Source: Nitrosopumilales archaeon UBA218 (lineage in GTDB: Archaea; Thermoproteota; Nitrososphaeria; Nitrososphaerales; Nitrosopumilaceae). Taken from it: a stretch of DNA of 13,691 nucleotides. Location of the stretch: the NCBI GenBank assembly GCA_002499525.1, contig DAMC01000040.1:1-13691 (forward strand), written 5' to 3'. Within the stretch, counting starts at the first letter, position 1, and each line of letters begins with the position of its first letter. A program made the position numbers and the translations under genes. The notes under the pieces were generated by a model. The model made no database searches and had not been told where the DNA came from. It saw only the letters and a list, made by a program, of their open reading frames with translations. Of this stretch, positions 1 to 5,703 are shown piece after piece.

Positions 1-417
1 TCTGAATTCCAAAAATACAAAGTTGAAACTGAGGAATTAAAGAAGAATTTAGAAAATGTACAAAAAGCATACGAACAAAGCCGTAAATCTCAAGAATCTA
101 CCAATAATGAACTAGTCAATACTAATTCGAAATTAGAATCTGCCAGATCAGAAATAGAACAACTACGAAACGAAGCAGAGTCAAAGAAAAAGGAGATAGA
201 GGCGGCAAAAAAAGAACTCAAGTTTATTGAGACACAAATAGCAAATGCTGGAGAAAGGTCAAACCAGAAAAACATTGTTGCTGCGGCAAGCTCCGTAGTC
301 GCTTCACTTAATGCAAAGATTGCCTCTATGCAGAAAGAAATGGAAGTGTTAAAGACCACTTTACGCCGAGAACGTTCCGAAAAGACAAACGAAGATGTCG
401 AAATGGAAGAGTCTTAA
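1..417 (+). CDS. C-terminal part of a coiled-coil protein (5' end outside window)
   Basis: An open frame runs from base 1 to the TAA at 415-417, giving 138 residues with no start inside the window. The composition is rich in Glu, Lys, Gln, Asn and Ser with hydrophobic residues spaced as heptads. This predicts a long coiled coil over about residues 1-85, then an Ala/Val/Ser-rich patch near 92-105, a second short helix and an acidic tail. No enzymatic motif, Cys or membrane segment is seen. Such rods occur in structural, SMC-like and chaperone-like proteins, but nothing here allows a family name. A minus-strand frame over 90-359 is a compositional shadow. The next gene starts 35 bases downstream on the same strand, so co-transcription is plausible. 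Confidence 0.75.
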   Translation, partial: SEFQKYKVETEELKKNLENVQKAYEQSRKSQESTNNELVNTNSKLESARSEIEQLRNEAESKKKEIEAAKKELKFIETQIANAGERSNQKNIVAAASSVVASLNAKIASMQKEMEVLKTTLRRERSEKTNEDVEMEES

Positions 418-452
418 ATGACAAAAGTTTTCCTACAAGAGTCCTAATTTAC

Positions 453-596
453 ATGTCAAGTCTTAGAAAAATTGGTAAAATTTTTGCATTTGTTGCAATA
501 GGGATAGTCACCATCATAGTTGGTGCATTCATGATTCGTGGAACGATGCACTTGTGGGATAAACCTAGTGAGAAAAACCCAAAAAAGGACAAATAG
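453..596 (+). CDS. small single-pass membrane protein, 47 residues, unknown function
   Basis: ATG at 453 opens 47 codons ending in TAG at 594-596. Residues about 8-28 form one continuous hydrophobic segment rich in Ile, Val, Ala, Phe and Gly. It is preceded by a short basic stretch with Lys6 and Lys9, and followed by a hydrophilic tail with many Lys. This looks like a single transmembrane helix. The tail composition does not settle its orientation. No Shine-Dalgarno site is visible, and the gene lies between two same-strand genes with gaps of 35 and 8 bases, which suggests an operon. The call rests on a clean hydrophobic segment and on the tidy packing; no homologue is recognised. A longer minus-strand frame covers the same DNA (449-721) but crosses the next gene too and lacks any recognisable feature. 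Confidence 0.55.
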   Translation: MSSLRKIGKIFAFVAIGIVTIIVGAFMIRGTMHLWDKPSEKNPKKDK

Positions 597-604
597 TTCC
601 AAAT

Positions 605-790
605 TTGTTTAGTATTGTGGTAGGTCCAAAAGACGGTGGATTTGGTTTTGATCAATCCAAAAAATATTCCCAAGTTGACAATTTGGAGGAAATTTGCATA
701 CAGTGTCAGGCAGGACAGCATGGAAAATGCCTAGCAAAATCAAAAGAAATTCAGAATTGTGAATGCGAGCACTGCATAGTTTTTGGCTAG
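605..790 (+). CDS. six-cysteine mini-protein, probable zinc binder, unknown function
   Basis: The frame from TTG 605 encodes 61 residues; an in-frame GTG at 617 is an alternative start. The C-terminal half carries Cys31, Cys34, Cys42, Cys52, Cys54 and Cys57, arranged CxxC-x7-C-x9-CxC-x2-C. That can supply one tetrahedral zinc site with spare ligands, or a small cluster. The N-terminal half is Gly/Lys/Asp-rich. The gene begins 8 bases after the membrane peptide gene and has no Shine-Dalgarno site of its own, so it is probably translated from a shared mRNA. No family is recognised; zinc is inferred from Cys spacing only, and an iron-sulphur site is not excluded. Confidence 0.6.
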   Translation: MFSIVVGPKDGGFGFDQSKKYSQVDNLEEICIQCQAGQHGKCLAKSKEIQNCECEHCIVFG

Positions 791-975
791 AAGGATGTCC
801 TTATCATTTCAGATAAGAATTGATTACATATTATGAAAAAGCATGGACTCAGATTCGCTAAATCCAATCATCTTGAATCATTTCTCTAACTCCACTTCAT
901 AGTCCACAAATACCATAGAAAGGAAGGATAAGAGTTTGCTGGAATAGTTAAATTCGAATATTACAAAATCAGATT

Positions 976-1503
976 ATGGAAAAGTCAGAATTGCGTAAGA
1001 AGATAATTAATGAATTAAGGAAAATTCGAAACCACGATACTCACCTAGGCAACGGATGTGCCGCCTGTCACGTAATGTTTTCACTCAAAAATTTACTCGA
1101 TAAATCGGAGCAGGAATGTGCGGACATAGTATCAGAAATTCTCACCGAGGATCATTCTTTGAATCAAGAGTTTATCGAAACTGTAGAACAAGTACACATG
1201 AGCGAACGAGGTCTAGGTGGTTCATTTTCAATGAGAGAAAGGGATTCAAAAGATGCTTACTTGAGTACCTATTTTCTAAATGTGCTAGATGAGCTAAGTT
1301 CGGATCTAACCATGCATTCTACAGACATTTTACTTAGAAAACTACTCTTGGCTTATCTATCATTGTACATAGCTCAGACAATTGGTGTAGATTATCATGC
1401 CGCCACTGAGGAATTGTACTATATTTTACGCAAAAATGAAAAATCAAATATCCAGTTAGACGAATTTATTGACAAGATTCAGAATAGAATAAAGCGAGAC
1501 TAG
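976..1503 (+). CDS. hypothetical helical protein with an N-terminal CxxCH motif
   Basis: ATG 976 to TAG 1501-1503 encodes 175 residues. The protein looks almost entirely helical, with charged amphipathic stretches at both ends and a hydrophobic Leu/Ile/Tyr-rich segment at about 118-138. Near the N terminus His20, His23, Cys28, Cys31 and His32 cluster, with Cys28-Ala-Ala-Cys31-His32 forming a CxxCH. There is no signal peptide, so a cytoplasmic metal or redox site is more likely than covalent haem. A TTAAAT hexamer at 948-953 lies 22 bases before the ATG, consistent with a leaderless mRNA. It faces the J-domain gene convergently. No family is recognised. Confidence 0.75.
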   Translation: MEKSELRKKIINELRKIRNHDTHLGNGCAACHVMFSLKNLLDKSEQECADIVSEILTEDHSLNQEFIETVEQVHMSERGLGGSFSMRERDSKDAYLSTYFLNVLDELSSDLTMHSTDILLRKLLLAYLSLYIAQTIGVDYHAATEELYYILRKNEKSNIQLDEFIDKIQNRIKRD

Positions 1504-1570
1504 TACTTGAAAAATCACAAGTGAAAAATTCCATATGGATAAATTTTGCCCATGAGTTAGTGATCAAAAT

Positions 1571-2668
1571 TCACTTTTTTCTAAAAAACTTGAATCCAAT
1601 CTTGAAACCGGTGTCTCTTTTTGTTTTTTTGTCAAGATTATCTAAATAGTCATAGGTTATTTGTTTGCCAAAACCCACCATGTTTGATGTTTTTAGTTCT
1701 CTGAATTTGAAGATCTTACCATTTTCAAGCTTTATTGTCGCATCATCAGATAATGCAAAGCCAGAACCCTCATCATGAAACGTCATAGACCCGCCCGGAG
1801 TTAATTCTATCTCACAGTTGTAGTTCATGGTTGTTCCAAAAACAATCAGATGTTTTGCATGAACCTTGATATTGTTTATCAAATTATTCACAACGACGGT
1901 GTCAGCGTCAAGCAGTACAGTTTCTCTTGCATTTGCGATAACTACTTTGCCCTTTGGAGCGCGTAATTCCGTAAAGTGTTCTTTTGTCACATATATTCCG
2001 ACTCTACCTTGAGGATCTTGAAGAATTTCTTTAATTCCAGTCACATTTCCAGCCAAAATATCTCCATTTTCAGCCAAGATTTTTGCACCATGTTCTATAA
2101 TGAAATTATTTTGTAGTGGATCAATTAAGACAAAATTTCCATTTTTAACAGAAATTATGGTTTTGTTTTCTTCTGCATAAGCAAAATATGGACTGGTAAT
2201 ACTTCCAGCCATATGAATTGGTCCATCATATGTAAAATGGCCTGCCCAGATTTTTCCCTTAATCATGAGTTCTCCAGTTTTTTTTCTTTCGAATTCAGCT
2301 TCACCAAGTTCTTTAGAACCAAATAACTTTGAACCTGCAGCATCATCATGAATGAGTAATTCGGTCCATTCCTGAGCAGATTTCATTTCTCTTGCCACGT
2401 CACCAGAAAGAATCAGATTTCTTCGACGTTTTTCTTCTTCTGAGTCTCCAGAGTAGACTTTGGCTTTCTTGAGTTTTTCATCATCTGTATCAGGGTATGC
2501 TTTTCCTACTTTGAGGTCCTCATATGCCTGAATAATTTTTTTGACGGTTTCTTCATCTCCGCCCCTATCAGAATGATGATCAAGTATTAGACGACGAAAT
2601 GCATCTCTAATCTCTTTTTGAGTAGCTCCCTGTTTTAGACCTAAAATATCATAATTACTATCTACCAA
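1571..2668 (-). CDS. J-domain protein with HSD in place of HPD and a beta-rich C-terminal domain
   Basis: With a TTG start at 2668 the product is 365 residues. Residues 4-53 match a J-domain: SNYDILGL opening, a helix II with basic residues, then His32-Ser33-Asp34-Arg35-Gly-Gly and a final AYEDL helix. The Pro of the canonical HPD, which is needed to stimulate Hsp70 ATPase, is Ser. After a charged linker (about 60-120), the remaining 240 residues are rich in alternating Val/Ile/Gly/Asn with short turns, suggesting stacked beta strands or a beta-solenoid. There is no Cys-rich zinc domain, so it is not a DnaJ orthologue. An ATG at 2767 would add 33 residues. TTG 2668 is preferred because it sits just before the J-domain and has an AT-rich CATAAT-like element at the usual promoter distance. 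It is isolated on its strand. A role as a Hsp70 partner is inferred only from the fold. Confidence 0.8.
   Translation of the reverse strand: MVDSNYDILGLKQGATQKEIRDAFRRLILDHHSDRGGDEETVKKIIQAYEDLKVGKAYPDTDDEKLKKAKVYSGDSEEEKRRRNLILSGDVAREMKSAQEWTELLIHDDAAGSKLFGSKELGEAEFERKKTGELMIKGKIWAGHFTYDGPIHMAGSITSPYFAYAEENKTIISVKNGNFVLIDPLQNNFIIEHGAKILAENGDILAGNVTGIKEILQDPQGRVGIYVTKEHFTELRAPKGKVVIANARETVLLDADTVVVNNLINNIKVHAKHLIVFGTTMNYNCEIELTPGGSMTFHDEGSGFALSDDATIKLENGKIFKFRELKTSNMVGFGKQITYDYLDNLDKKTKRDTGFKIGFKFFRKK
1575..1580 (+). terminator. T6 tract downstream of the CxxCH gene
   Basis: Six T residues lie 71 bases past the stop of the preceding plus-strand gene, inside the last codons of the opposing J-domain gene. 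Archaeal RNA polymerase stops at such U tracts. Assignment is tentative. Confidence 0.3.
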
Positions 2669-2916
2669 CCCAATTTCCAATGAATTGCTCTGATTATGTA
2701 TTTTTTGAGTGACACTCCATCCAGAATCTAACCAGAATGGAATAACAGTCCAAACCAGTCTTCGCATATTGATTTCATAGAATTCTGGTCCTGGTAAGCA
2801 AATACACCAAGTGGTTATTCCTTGCCCATTATCTCCATGTTTCTATCCGCAGGATTTGGCTAAAGTGACTCGAACCGCCAAAGAGAGAATGAGTTTTGTC
2901 TAGGCGTGAATTCTCG

Positions 2917-2931
2917 ATTATTAATAATTAT
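2917..2931 (+). promoter_or_regulatory. AT-rich TATA-like region for the TRAM gene
   Basis: A 15-base block made only of A and T, lying 73-87 bases before the ATG, is the best TATA candidate. If used, it would leave a leader of roughly 50 bases, unlike the leaderless neighbours. Confidence 0.45.
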
Positions 2932-2992
2932 CAAACCATCCATTCATATTCTTCTTACAATAACAAGTATCGACTAAGGTCACAAGGAAAGT

Positions 2993-2999
2993 GGAGGTG
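2993..2999 (+). promoter_or_regulatory. strong Shine-Dalgarno site GGAGGTG
   Basis: GGAGGTG complements the 3' end of 16S rRNA, and its GGAGG core ends 7 bases before ATG 3005. It fixes the start of the TRAM gene and is the only well-placed strong Shine-Dalgarno site seen before a gene in this window. Confidence 0.85.
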
Positions 3000-3004
3000 T
3001 AAAG

Positions 3005-3295
3005 ATGAGTTTTGACGATAATTCCGGACGACGTGATAACAGACGTTTCGGTGGCGGATACAGAGGCGGCGGAAGACGTTTTAATAACGATAGAGAGTTT
3101 GACGACCGACCAAAACCAGTAGAAACTGGCAAAGAATACGATGTATCAATTACTGAAACATCAAGACAAGGCGACGGAATAGCAAGAGTAGACGGATTTG
3201 TCATATTTGTGAAAGGCGGACAACCAGGCCAAGAGACAAAAATAAAGATCACACAAGTTGGCAGACGATTTGCTACAGCTGAATTAGCACAATAA
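3005..3295 (+). CDS. small TRAM-domain RNA-binding protein with RG-rich N-terminal tail
   Basis: ATG 3005, placed by a strong Shine-Dalgarno site, begins a 96-residue protein. Residues 1-37 are low-complexity Arg/Gly/Asp/Asn, with GGGYRGGGRR-type repeats like RGG boxes that bind RNA. Residues about 38-96 are a complete TRAM domain, an OB-like beta barrel: the stretch GDGIARVDGFVIFV followed by KGGQPG is the family signature. TRAM is known as an RNA-binding module of tRNA methylthiotransferases and 23S rRNA methyltransferases. Stand-alone archaeal TRAM proteins have been described as RNA chaperones with cold-shock-like roles. The RG tail added to the stand-alone domain would raise RNA affinity; that part is inference. 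It has its own promoter region, a 5' leader and a T-rich terminator, so it is probably monocistronic and well expressed. Confidence 0.92.
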   Translation: MSFDDNSGRRDNRRFGGGYRGGGRRFNNDREFDDRPKPVETGKEYDVSITETSRQGDGIARVDGFVIFVKGGQPGQETKIKITQVGRRFATAELAQ

Positions 3296-3328
3296 ATTAT
3301 CCCTAAAGGAAAAATTTAGCGACTAGAA

Positions 3329-3343
3329 TTTTTTTTAATTTTT
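3329..3343 (+). terminator. T-rich terminator after the TRAM gene
   Basis: A run of eight T, then AA, then five T lies 34 bases after the TRAM stop codon. This matches archaeal intrinsic termination at U tracts without a required hairpin. Confidence 0.7.
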
Positions 3344-3359
3344 CTAATTATAGAATCAG

Positions 3360-3365
3360 TTTATA
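3360..3365 (+). promoter_or_regulatory. TATA hexamer TTTATA for the gene at 3389
   Basis: TTTATA is followed by exactly 23 bases and then ATG, the spacing of a leaderless archaeal promoter. Confidence 0.7.
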
Positions 3366-3388
3366 CTGGTCATTTCATTTAGTACATT

Positions 3389-3700
3389 ATGATTTCATTA
3401 TTTCAACTCAGTACGAGGAGGTATGATGATGAGATTCAGCTTGTCAAAAAGGCCATGGATGAGTTGGAAGAGAAATGCAGTGTAAAGAGCAGTTACAAAA
3501 TTGGTCAGCCGTTTAATCGTGCTGGCTGGACATTTTTCGATCTTGAGATCAGTACAGAGTTAGCTCAACTAATTGAAACGAGTGGAATGTTGGAAGGTGC
3601 GTTGGGATATAGAATCGGGGAACAATTAAAAAATTTCATAGGGCATCACTTGGAATCATTTGGAAGTCAAGTGAGAGTAAAACAAATCGAATACGATTAA
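3389..3700 (+). CDS. hypothetical protein, 103 residues
   Basis: ATG 3389 lies 23 bases after a TTTATA box, so a leaderless start here is well supported. The product is soluble, mixed alpha/beta in composition, with a charged helix at about 13-29 and a C-terminal helix near 75-92. A single Cys is at residue 30. No catalytic motif or membrane segment is seen and no family is recognised. Inside the coding sequence, 3417-3421 reads GGAGG followed by three overlapping out-of-frame ATG triplets; this is treated as chance here and listed separately. The stop TAA overlaps the stop of the convergent minus-strand gene by sharing the palindrome TTAA at 3697-3700. Confidence 0.75.
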   Translation: MISLFQLSTRRYDDEIQLVKKAMDELEEKCSVKSSYKIGQPFNRAGWTFFDLEISTELAQLIETSGMLEGALGYRIGEQLKNFIGHHLESFGSQVRVKQIEYD

Positions 3701-3984
3701 AATCCCTCAGGCGGATTTTGAATAAAGACATTGCAGAAAAGAACATCGGTTTTTTTGTCCCTATATTGTACATTACATGTAACGAATTTACCTTTTAATG
3801 CCCGCTCCAAGTCCTCAATCGTTCTATCTACTTGTTGGGAAGTATCATTTTCTACCTTGACGATGTGGATTTTTTCCATTTTGCCATACTCTTCGGAATT
3901 GTCTTTTCTAAAATGTGTCACGTACATTCTAAACATATTTCCAGAAAGGCAATCCATGACAGGGCCACCAATTCCATCACCCAT
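3697..3984 (-). CDS. hypothetical protein, 95 residues
   Basis: ATG 3984 follows an ATTATA box by exactly 23 bases on the minus strand, which supports both this strand and this start. The protein has a Gly/Met-rich N terminus, a charged middle with an amphipathic helix near 50-65 (QQVDRTIEDLERALKG) and beta-prone ends. Two cysteines in the C-terminal half and one near the N terminus form no recognisable motif. The composition suggests a small soluble protein. Plus-strand frames over the same DNA (3731-4012, 3832-4086) lack a promoter and look like shadows. Its stop overlaps the stop of the 3389-3700 gene. The gene upstream on the same strand (4022-4258) ends 37 bases away but has its own possible promoter. 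No family recognised. Confidence 0.65.
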   Translation of the reverse strand: MGDGIGGPVMDCLSGNMFRMYVTHFRKDNSEEYGKMEKIHIVKVENDTSQQVDRTIEDLERALKGKFVTCNVQYRDKKTDVLFCNVFIQNPPEGF

Positions 3985-4007
3985 GAAAATATCGACGTAT
4001 TTCTTGT

Positions 4008-4013
4008 TATAAT
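4008..4013 (-). promoter_or_regulatory. TATA hexamer ATTATA for the gene starting at 3984
   Basis: Read on the minus strand, ATTATA is followed by 23 bases and then ATG 3984, the same spacing as the other leaderless promoters in the window. Confidence 0.6.
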
Positions 4014-4021
4014 TGTAGATA

Positions 4022-4258
4022 CTACTGACAATCGATTATGTCTTTTTGATTATAGTATAAGGTATTATTTTCAATCTTTATTCTAGAACCGTCTCGAAAC
4101 GATAGAACCATCATTGTTCCATTGTATTTTTCTAATTTCACTATTGCACCATTAATCTTATCTGGCGTGGCTGAAAACAGATTCCCATCATTGCTTAGAG
4201 CAAGCCAATTTCTCCCCAGAGTAAGCCTGTCGCATTTTGCTTTATTCTCAAATTCCAT
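4022..4258 (-). CDS. hypothetical protein, 78 residues, beta-rich
   Basis: ATG 4258 opens 78 codons. An A/T-only block (AATTAA-like, about 4281-4286) lies at promoter distance, so the mRNA may be leaderless. The sequence alternates short hydrophobic and polar stretches with Gly/Asn/Asp turns (for example VLSFRDGSRIKIENN), as in a small beta barrel or sandwich. One Cys is near the N terminus and one next to the C terminus. It has no signal peptide or transmembrane helix. The gene lies between tRNA-Arg and the 95-residue unknown gene on the same strand. A function cannot be given. Confidence 0.6.
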   Translation of the reverse strand: MEFENKAKCDRLTLGRNWLALSNDGNLFSATPDKINGAIVKLEKYNGTMMVLSFRDGSRIKIENNTLYYNQKDIIDCQ

Positions 4259-4303
4259 AGTCCATCAATTAGTCATATTTTTAATTTCTTTATGAAATAA
4301 TAG

Positions 4304-4378
4304 CGGATCCGGGGGGACTTGAACCCACGACCTGTCGCTCCGCAAGCGACCGCACTATCCAAGCTGTGCTACGGACCC
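4304..4378 (-). tRNA. tRNA-Arg (anticodon GCG)
   Basis: A 75-base cloverleaf folds on the minus strand. The acceptor GGGTCCG pairs with CGGATCC, with one G-U at 3-70. The D stem is GCAC/GTGC with GG in the loop. The anticodon stem GTCGC/GCGAC encloses the loop TTGCGGA, giving U33 and anticodon GCG, which reads CGC and, by wobble or modification, other CGN arginine codons. The T arm is GTGGG-TTCAAGT-CCCCC, with one U-C mismatch at 50-64. The discriminator is G and the 3' CCA is not encoded. No intron is present. Confidence 0.96.
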
Positions 4379-4404
4379 ACCAAAATAATTCAAGATAAAT
4401 CTGT

Positions 4405-4410
4405 AAAAAA
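4405..4410 (-). terminator. T6 tract between aquaporin gene and tRNA-Arg
   Basis: Six T on the minus strand begin 15 bases after the aquaporin stop codon. They may end that transcript or, being AT-rich just before the tRNA, belong to the tRNA promoter. Confidence 0.4.
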
Positions 4411-4424
4411 TGTTCGTAAAGCGA

Positions 4425-5132
4425 TTATGCTGTGGTAGTCTCTGTTTTTTTAATAAAGATGTAATGCATAATCAGTCCGGCTATAATACCACCAACGATA
4501 GGACCTGCCCAATATATCCAATGATAATCCCAATAACCAGAGGCCAAAGCTGGTCCTAGTGTTCTTGCAGGATTCATTGATGCTCCAGTCAGTGGAATTC
4601 CCACTACGTGTAAAAGAAATATCATTCCACCAATAACAAAACCATACATGCCTGCGGGTGCTTTTTTATGAACAGCAGTCATGAAGATCACAGTTACTAG
4701 GAAAAATGTGAATACGACTTCTAGTGTAAAACCAGCCATTGCGGAATTGCCTATTAATGCACTTGGACCGCCCTGAGTGCCAAAATGAACCTTGGCTCCA
4801 CTAATCGGGAAAATAGTTTTCAGAGTAAAAGCGGCAATTATTGCACCGATGCATTGAAAGACAATATACCCAATACCATCGATCATCTTGATTCTTTTTG
4901 TAATCATCATTGGAATAGTGACAGCTGGATTAATGTGAGCTCCAGATACATGACCGAAAGCATAGACCATCATTCCTATTGCAGCAGAGTGTGCCAGAGA
5001 AATAATCAGTAATCCTTCAAGATTGAGTTTATCACCAAACCAATCAGATGTCACTATGATTGAAAGTGGTCCAAAGAATACCAAAGCAAACGTACAGATT
5101 GCTTCTGCAAACCAAGATCTTCCTGCGACCAT
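4425..5132 (-). CDS. MIP-family channel (aquaporin/aquaglyceroporin)
   Basis: ATG 5132 lies exactly 23 bases after a TTTATA box. It gives 235 residues, a normal MIP length; an ATG at 5261 in the same frame would add a non-family extension that overlaps the divergent peroxiredoxin. Six hydrophobic helices are visible at about 8-29, 40-60, 84-106, 132-152, 161-182 and 205-227. The two half-helix motifs are present: SGAHINPA (NPA at 68-70) and TGASMNPAR (NPA at 187-189). Aligned to AQP1, the aromatic/arginine filter positions read His48, His175, Ala184 and Arg190. His175 and Arg190 are as in water channels, while the usual Phe is His, as in plant TIPs. The substrate could be water, ammonia, glycerol or another small neutral solute; ammonia would interest an ammonia oxidiser but is not proven. 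It is transcribed toward tRNA-Arg. Confidence 0.93.
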   Translation of the reverse strand: MVAGRSWFAEAICTFALVFFGPLSIIVTSDWFGDKLNLEGLLIISLAHSAAIGMMVYAFGHVSGAHINPAVTIPMMITKRIKMIDGIGYIVFQCIGAIIAAFTLKTIFPISGAKVHFGTQGGPSALIGNSAMAGFTLEVVFTFFLVTVIFMTAVHKKAPAGMYGFVIGGMIFLLHVVGIPLTGASMNPARTLGPALASGYWDYHWIYWAGPIVGGIIAGLIMHYIFIKKTETTTA

Positions 5133-5155
5133 GAATGCACCCTTAAGTGTTTCAA

Positions 5156-5161
5156 TATAAA
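5156..5161 (-). promoter_or_regulatory. TATA hexamer TTTATA for the MIP channel gene
   Basis: TTTATA on the minus strand is followed by 23 bases and then ATG 5132. It decides the start against the upstream in-frame ATG at 5261. Confidence 0.75.
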
Positions 5162-5190
5162 ATATTCGGAAGATCCAACGCTCCAAAATA

Positions 5191-5196
5191 ATTAAT
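5191..5196 (+). promoter_or_regulatory. TATA-like element for the peroxiredoxin gene
   Basis: ATTAAT within an AATAATTAATT block ends 23 bases before ATG 5220. It lies back to back with the channel promoter in an 87-base divergent region. Confidence 0.5.
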
Positions 5197-5219
5197 TGTG
5201 AGATCATTACAGTACAAAT

Positions 5220-5678
5220 ATGCTTGAAGAGGGAGACAAGGTTCCAACATTCGAACTCCAAGATTCTAATGGAGATGTCGTTAAATCTTCCAGTTTTAAG
5301 GGTAAGAAATTCGTAGTTTATTTTTATCCAAGAGATTTTACTCCTGGTTGCACTATAGAGGCGGACGAGTTTTCAAAGGAATATAAAAAGTTCCAAAAAA
5401 TAGGCGTGCAAATCGTTGGAATATCTACAGACGACGTCGAATCACATAAAAAATTTGTTGATAAAATGAAGATCCCTTATGTTCTACTTTCTGATCCTGA
5501 ATCAGAGGTTTCAAAAAAATTTGGAGTGTGGGGTAAAAAACAGTTTATGGGAAGAGAGTACATGGGTATTCAACGCAGTACTTTTTTGATTGATGAGAAG
5601 GGCAAAATATTCAAGGTTTATCCAAGCGTCAAACCAAAGGGTCATGCCGAAGAAGTATTAACCAGCATTACAAGTTAA
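5220..5678 (+). CDS. bcp: BCP/PrxQ-type peroxiredoxin, 1-Cys form
   Basis: The 152-residue product is a complete thioredoxin-fold peroxiredoxin of the BCP/PrxQ group, which reduces hydrogen and alkyl peroxides in the cytoplasm. The family motif reads FYPRDFTPGCTIEADEF, with peroxidatic Cys44, Thr41, Pro42 and the usual GISTDD and LSDPE segments. E. coli BCP has a resolving Cys five residues after the first; here that position is Asp49, and Cys44 is the only Cys in the protein. It must therefore use an external thiol for recycling. Late segments (GIQRSTFLIDEKGKI) also match the family. The start at ATG 5220 suits a leaderless mRNA. It is divergent from the MIP channel and converges on the repeat-protein gene with a 25-base gap. 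An aerobic ammonia oxidiser would need such peroxide defence; that link is inference. Confidence 0.95.
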   Translation: MLEEGDKVPTFELQDSNGDVVKSSSFKGKKFVVYFYPRDFTPGCTIEADEFSKEYKKFQKIGVQIVGISTDDVESHKKFVDKMKIPYVLLSDPESEVSKKFGVWGKKQFMGREYMGIQRSTFLIDEKGKIFKVYPSVKPKGHAEEVLTSITS

Positions 5679-5703
5679 AAATAGTAAAGAAGAACTCTGG
5701 AAT

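Larger units (their letters stand above)
2669..3004. other. 336-base stretch between divergent J-domain and TRAM genes
   Basis: The right part (about 2917-3004) is the promoter and leader of the TRAM gene. The left part (2669-2846) is unexplained: on the minus strand it continues the J-domain frame for about 59 codons without a stop, up to a TAG near 2845-2847, with a Trp-rich and unusual translation. It also contains an 8-base inverted repeat, ACCAGAAT at 2731-2738 and ATTCTGGT at 2782-2789, and a second short one, TTTGGC at 2855-2860 with GCCAAA at 2877-2882. The choices are promoter and leader DNA, a small RNA, or an N-terminal extension of the J-domain protein. No other gene is supported. 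Confidence 0.4.

Noticed and set aside
418..447. Nine-codon frame starting at the ATG right after the coiled-coil stop
   Set aside because: Too short and without a ribosome site or any recognisable feature.
800..817. Hairpin CTTATC-ATTTCA-GATAAG after the six-Cys gene
   Set aside because: A six-pair AT-rich stem without a following T tract is weak evidence for a terminator in archaea.
1057..1073. CxxCH in the gene at 976 as a haem c attachment site
   Set aside because: There is no signal peptide or membrane anchor, and covalent haem is attached outside the cytoplasmic membrane. A single CxxCH can arise by chance.
2867..2880. GGTTCGAGTC on the minus strand, resembling a tRNA T arm
   Set aside because: The flanking bases do not form a five-pair T stem and no acceptor, D or anticodon arm can be drawn around it.
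5133..5261. In-frame upstream extension of the MIP channel from ATG 5261
   Set aside because: It would overlap the start of the divergent peroxiredoxin, adds residues not typical of the family, and the TATA box at 5156-5161 lies inside it, 23 bases before ATG 5132.
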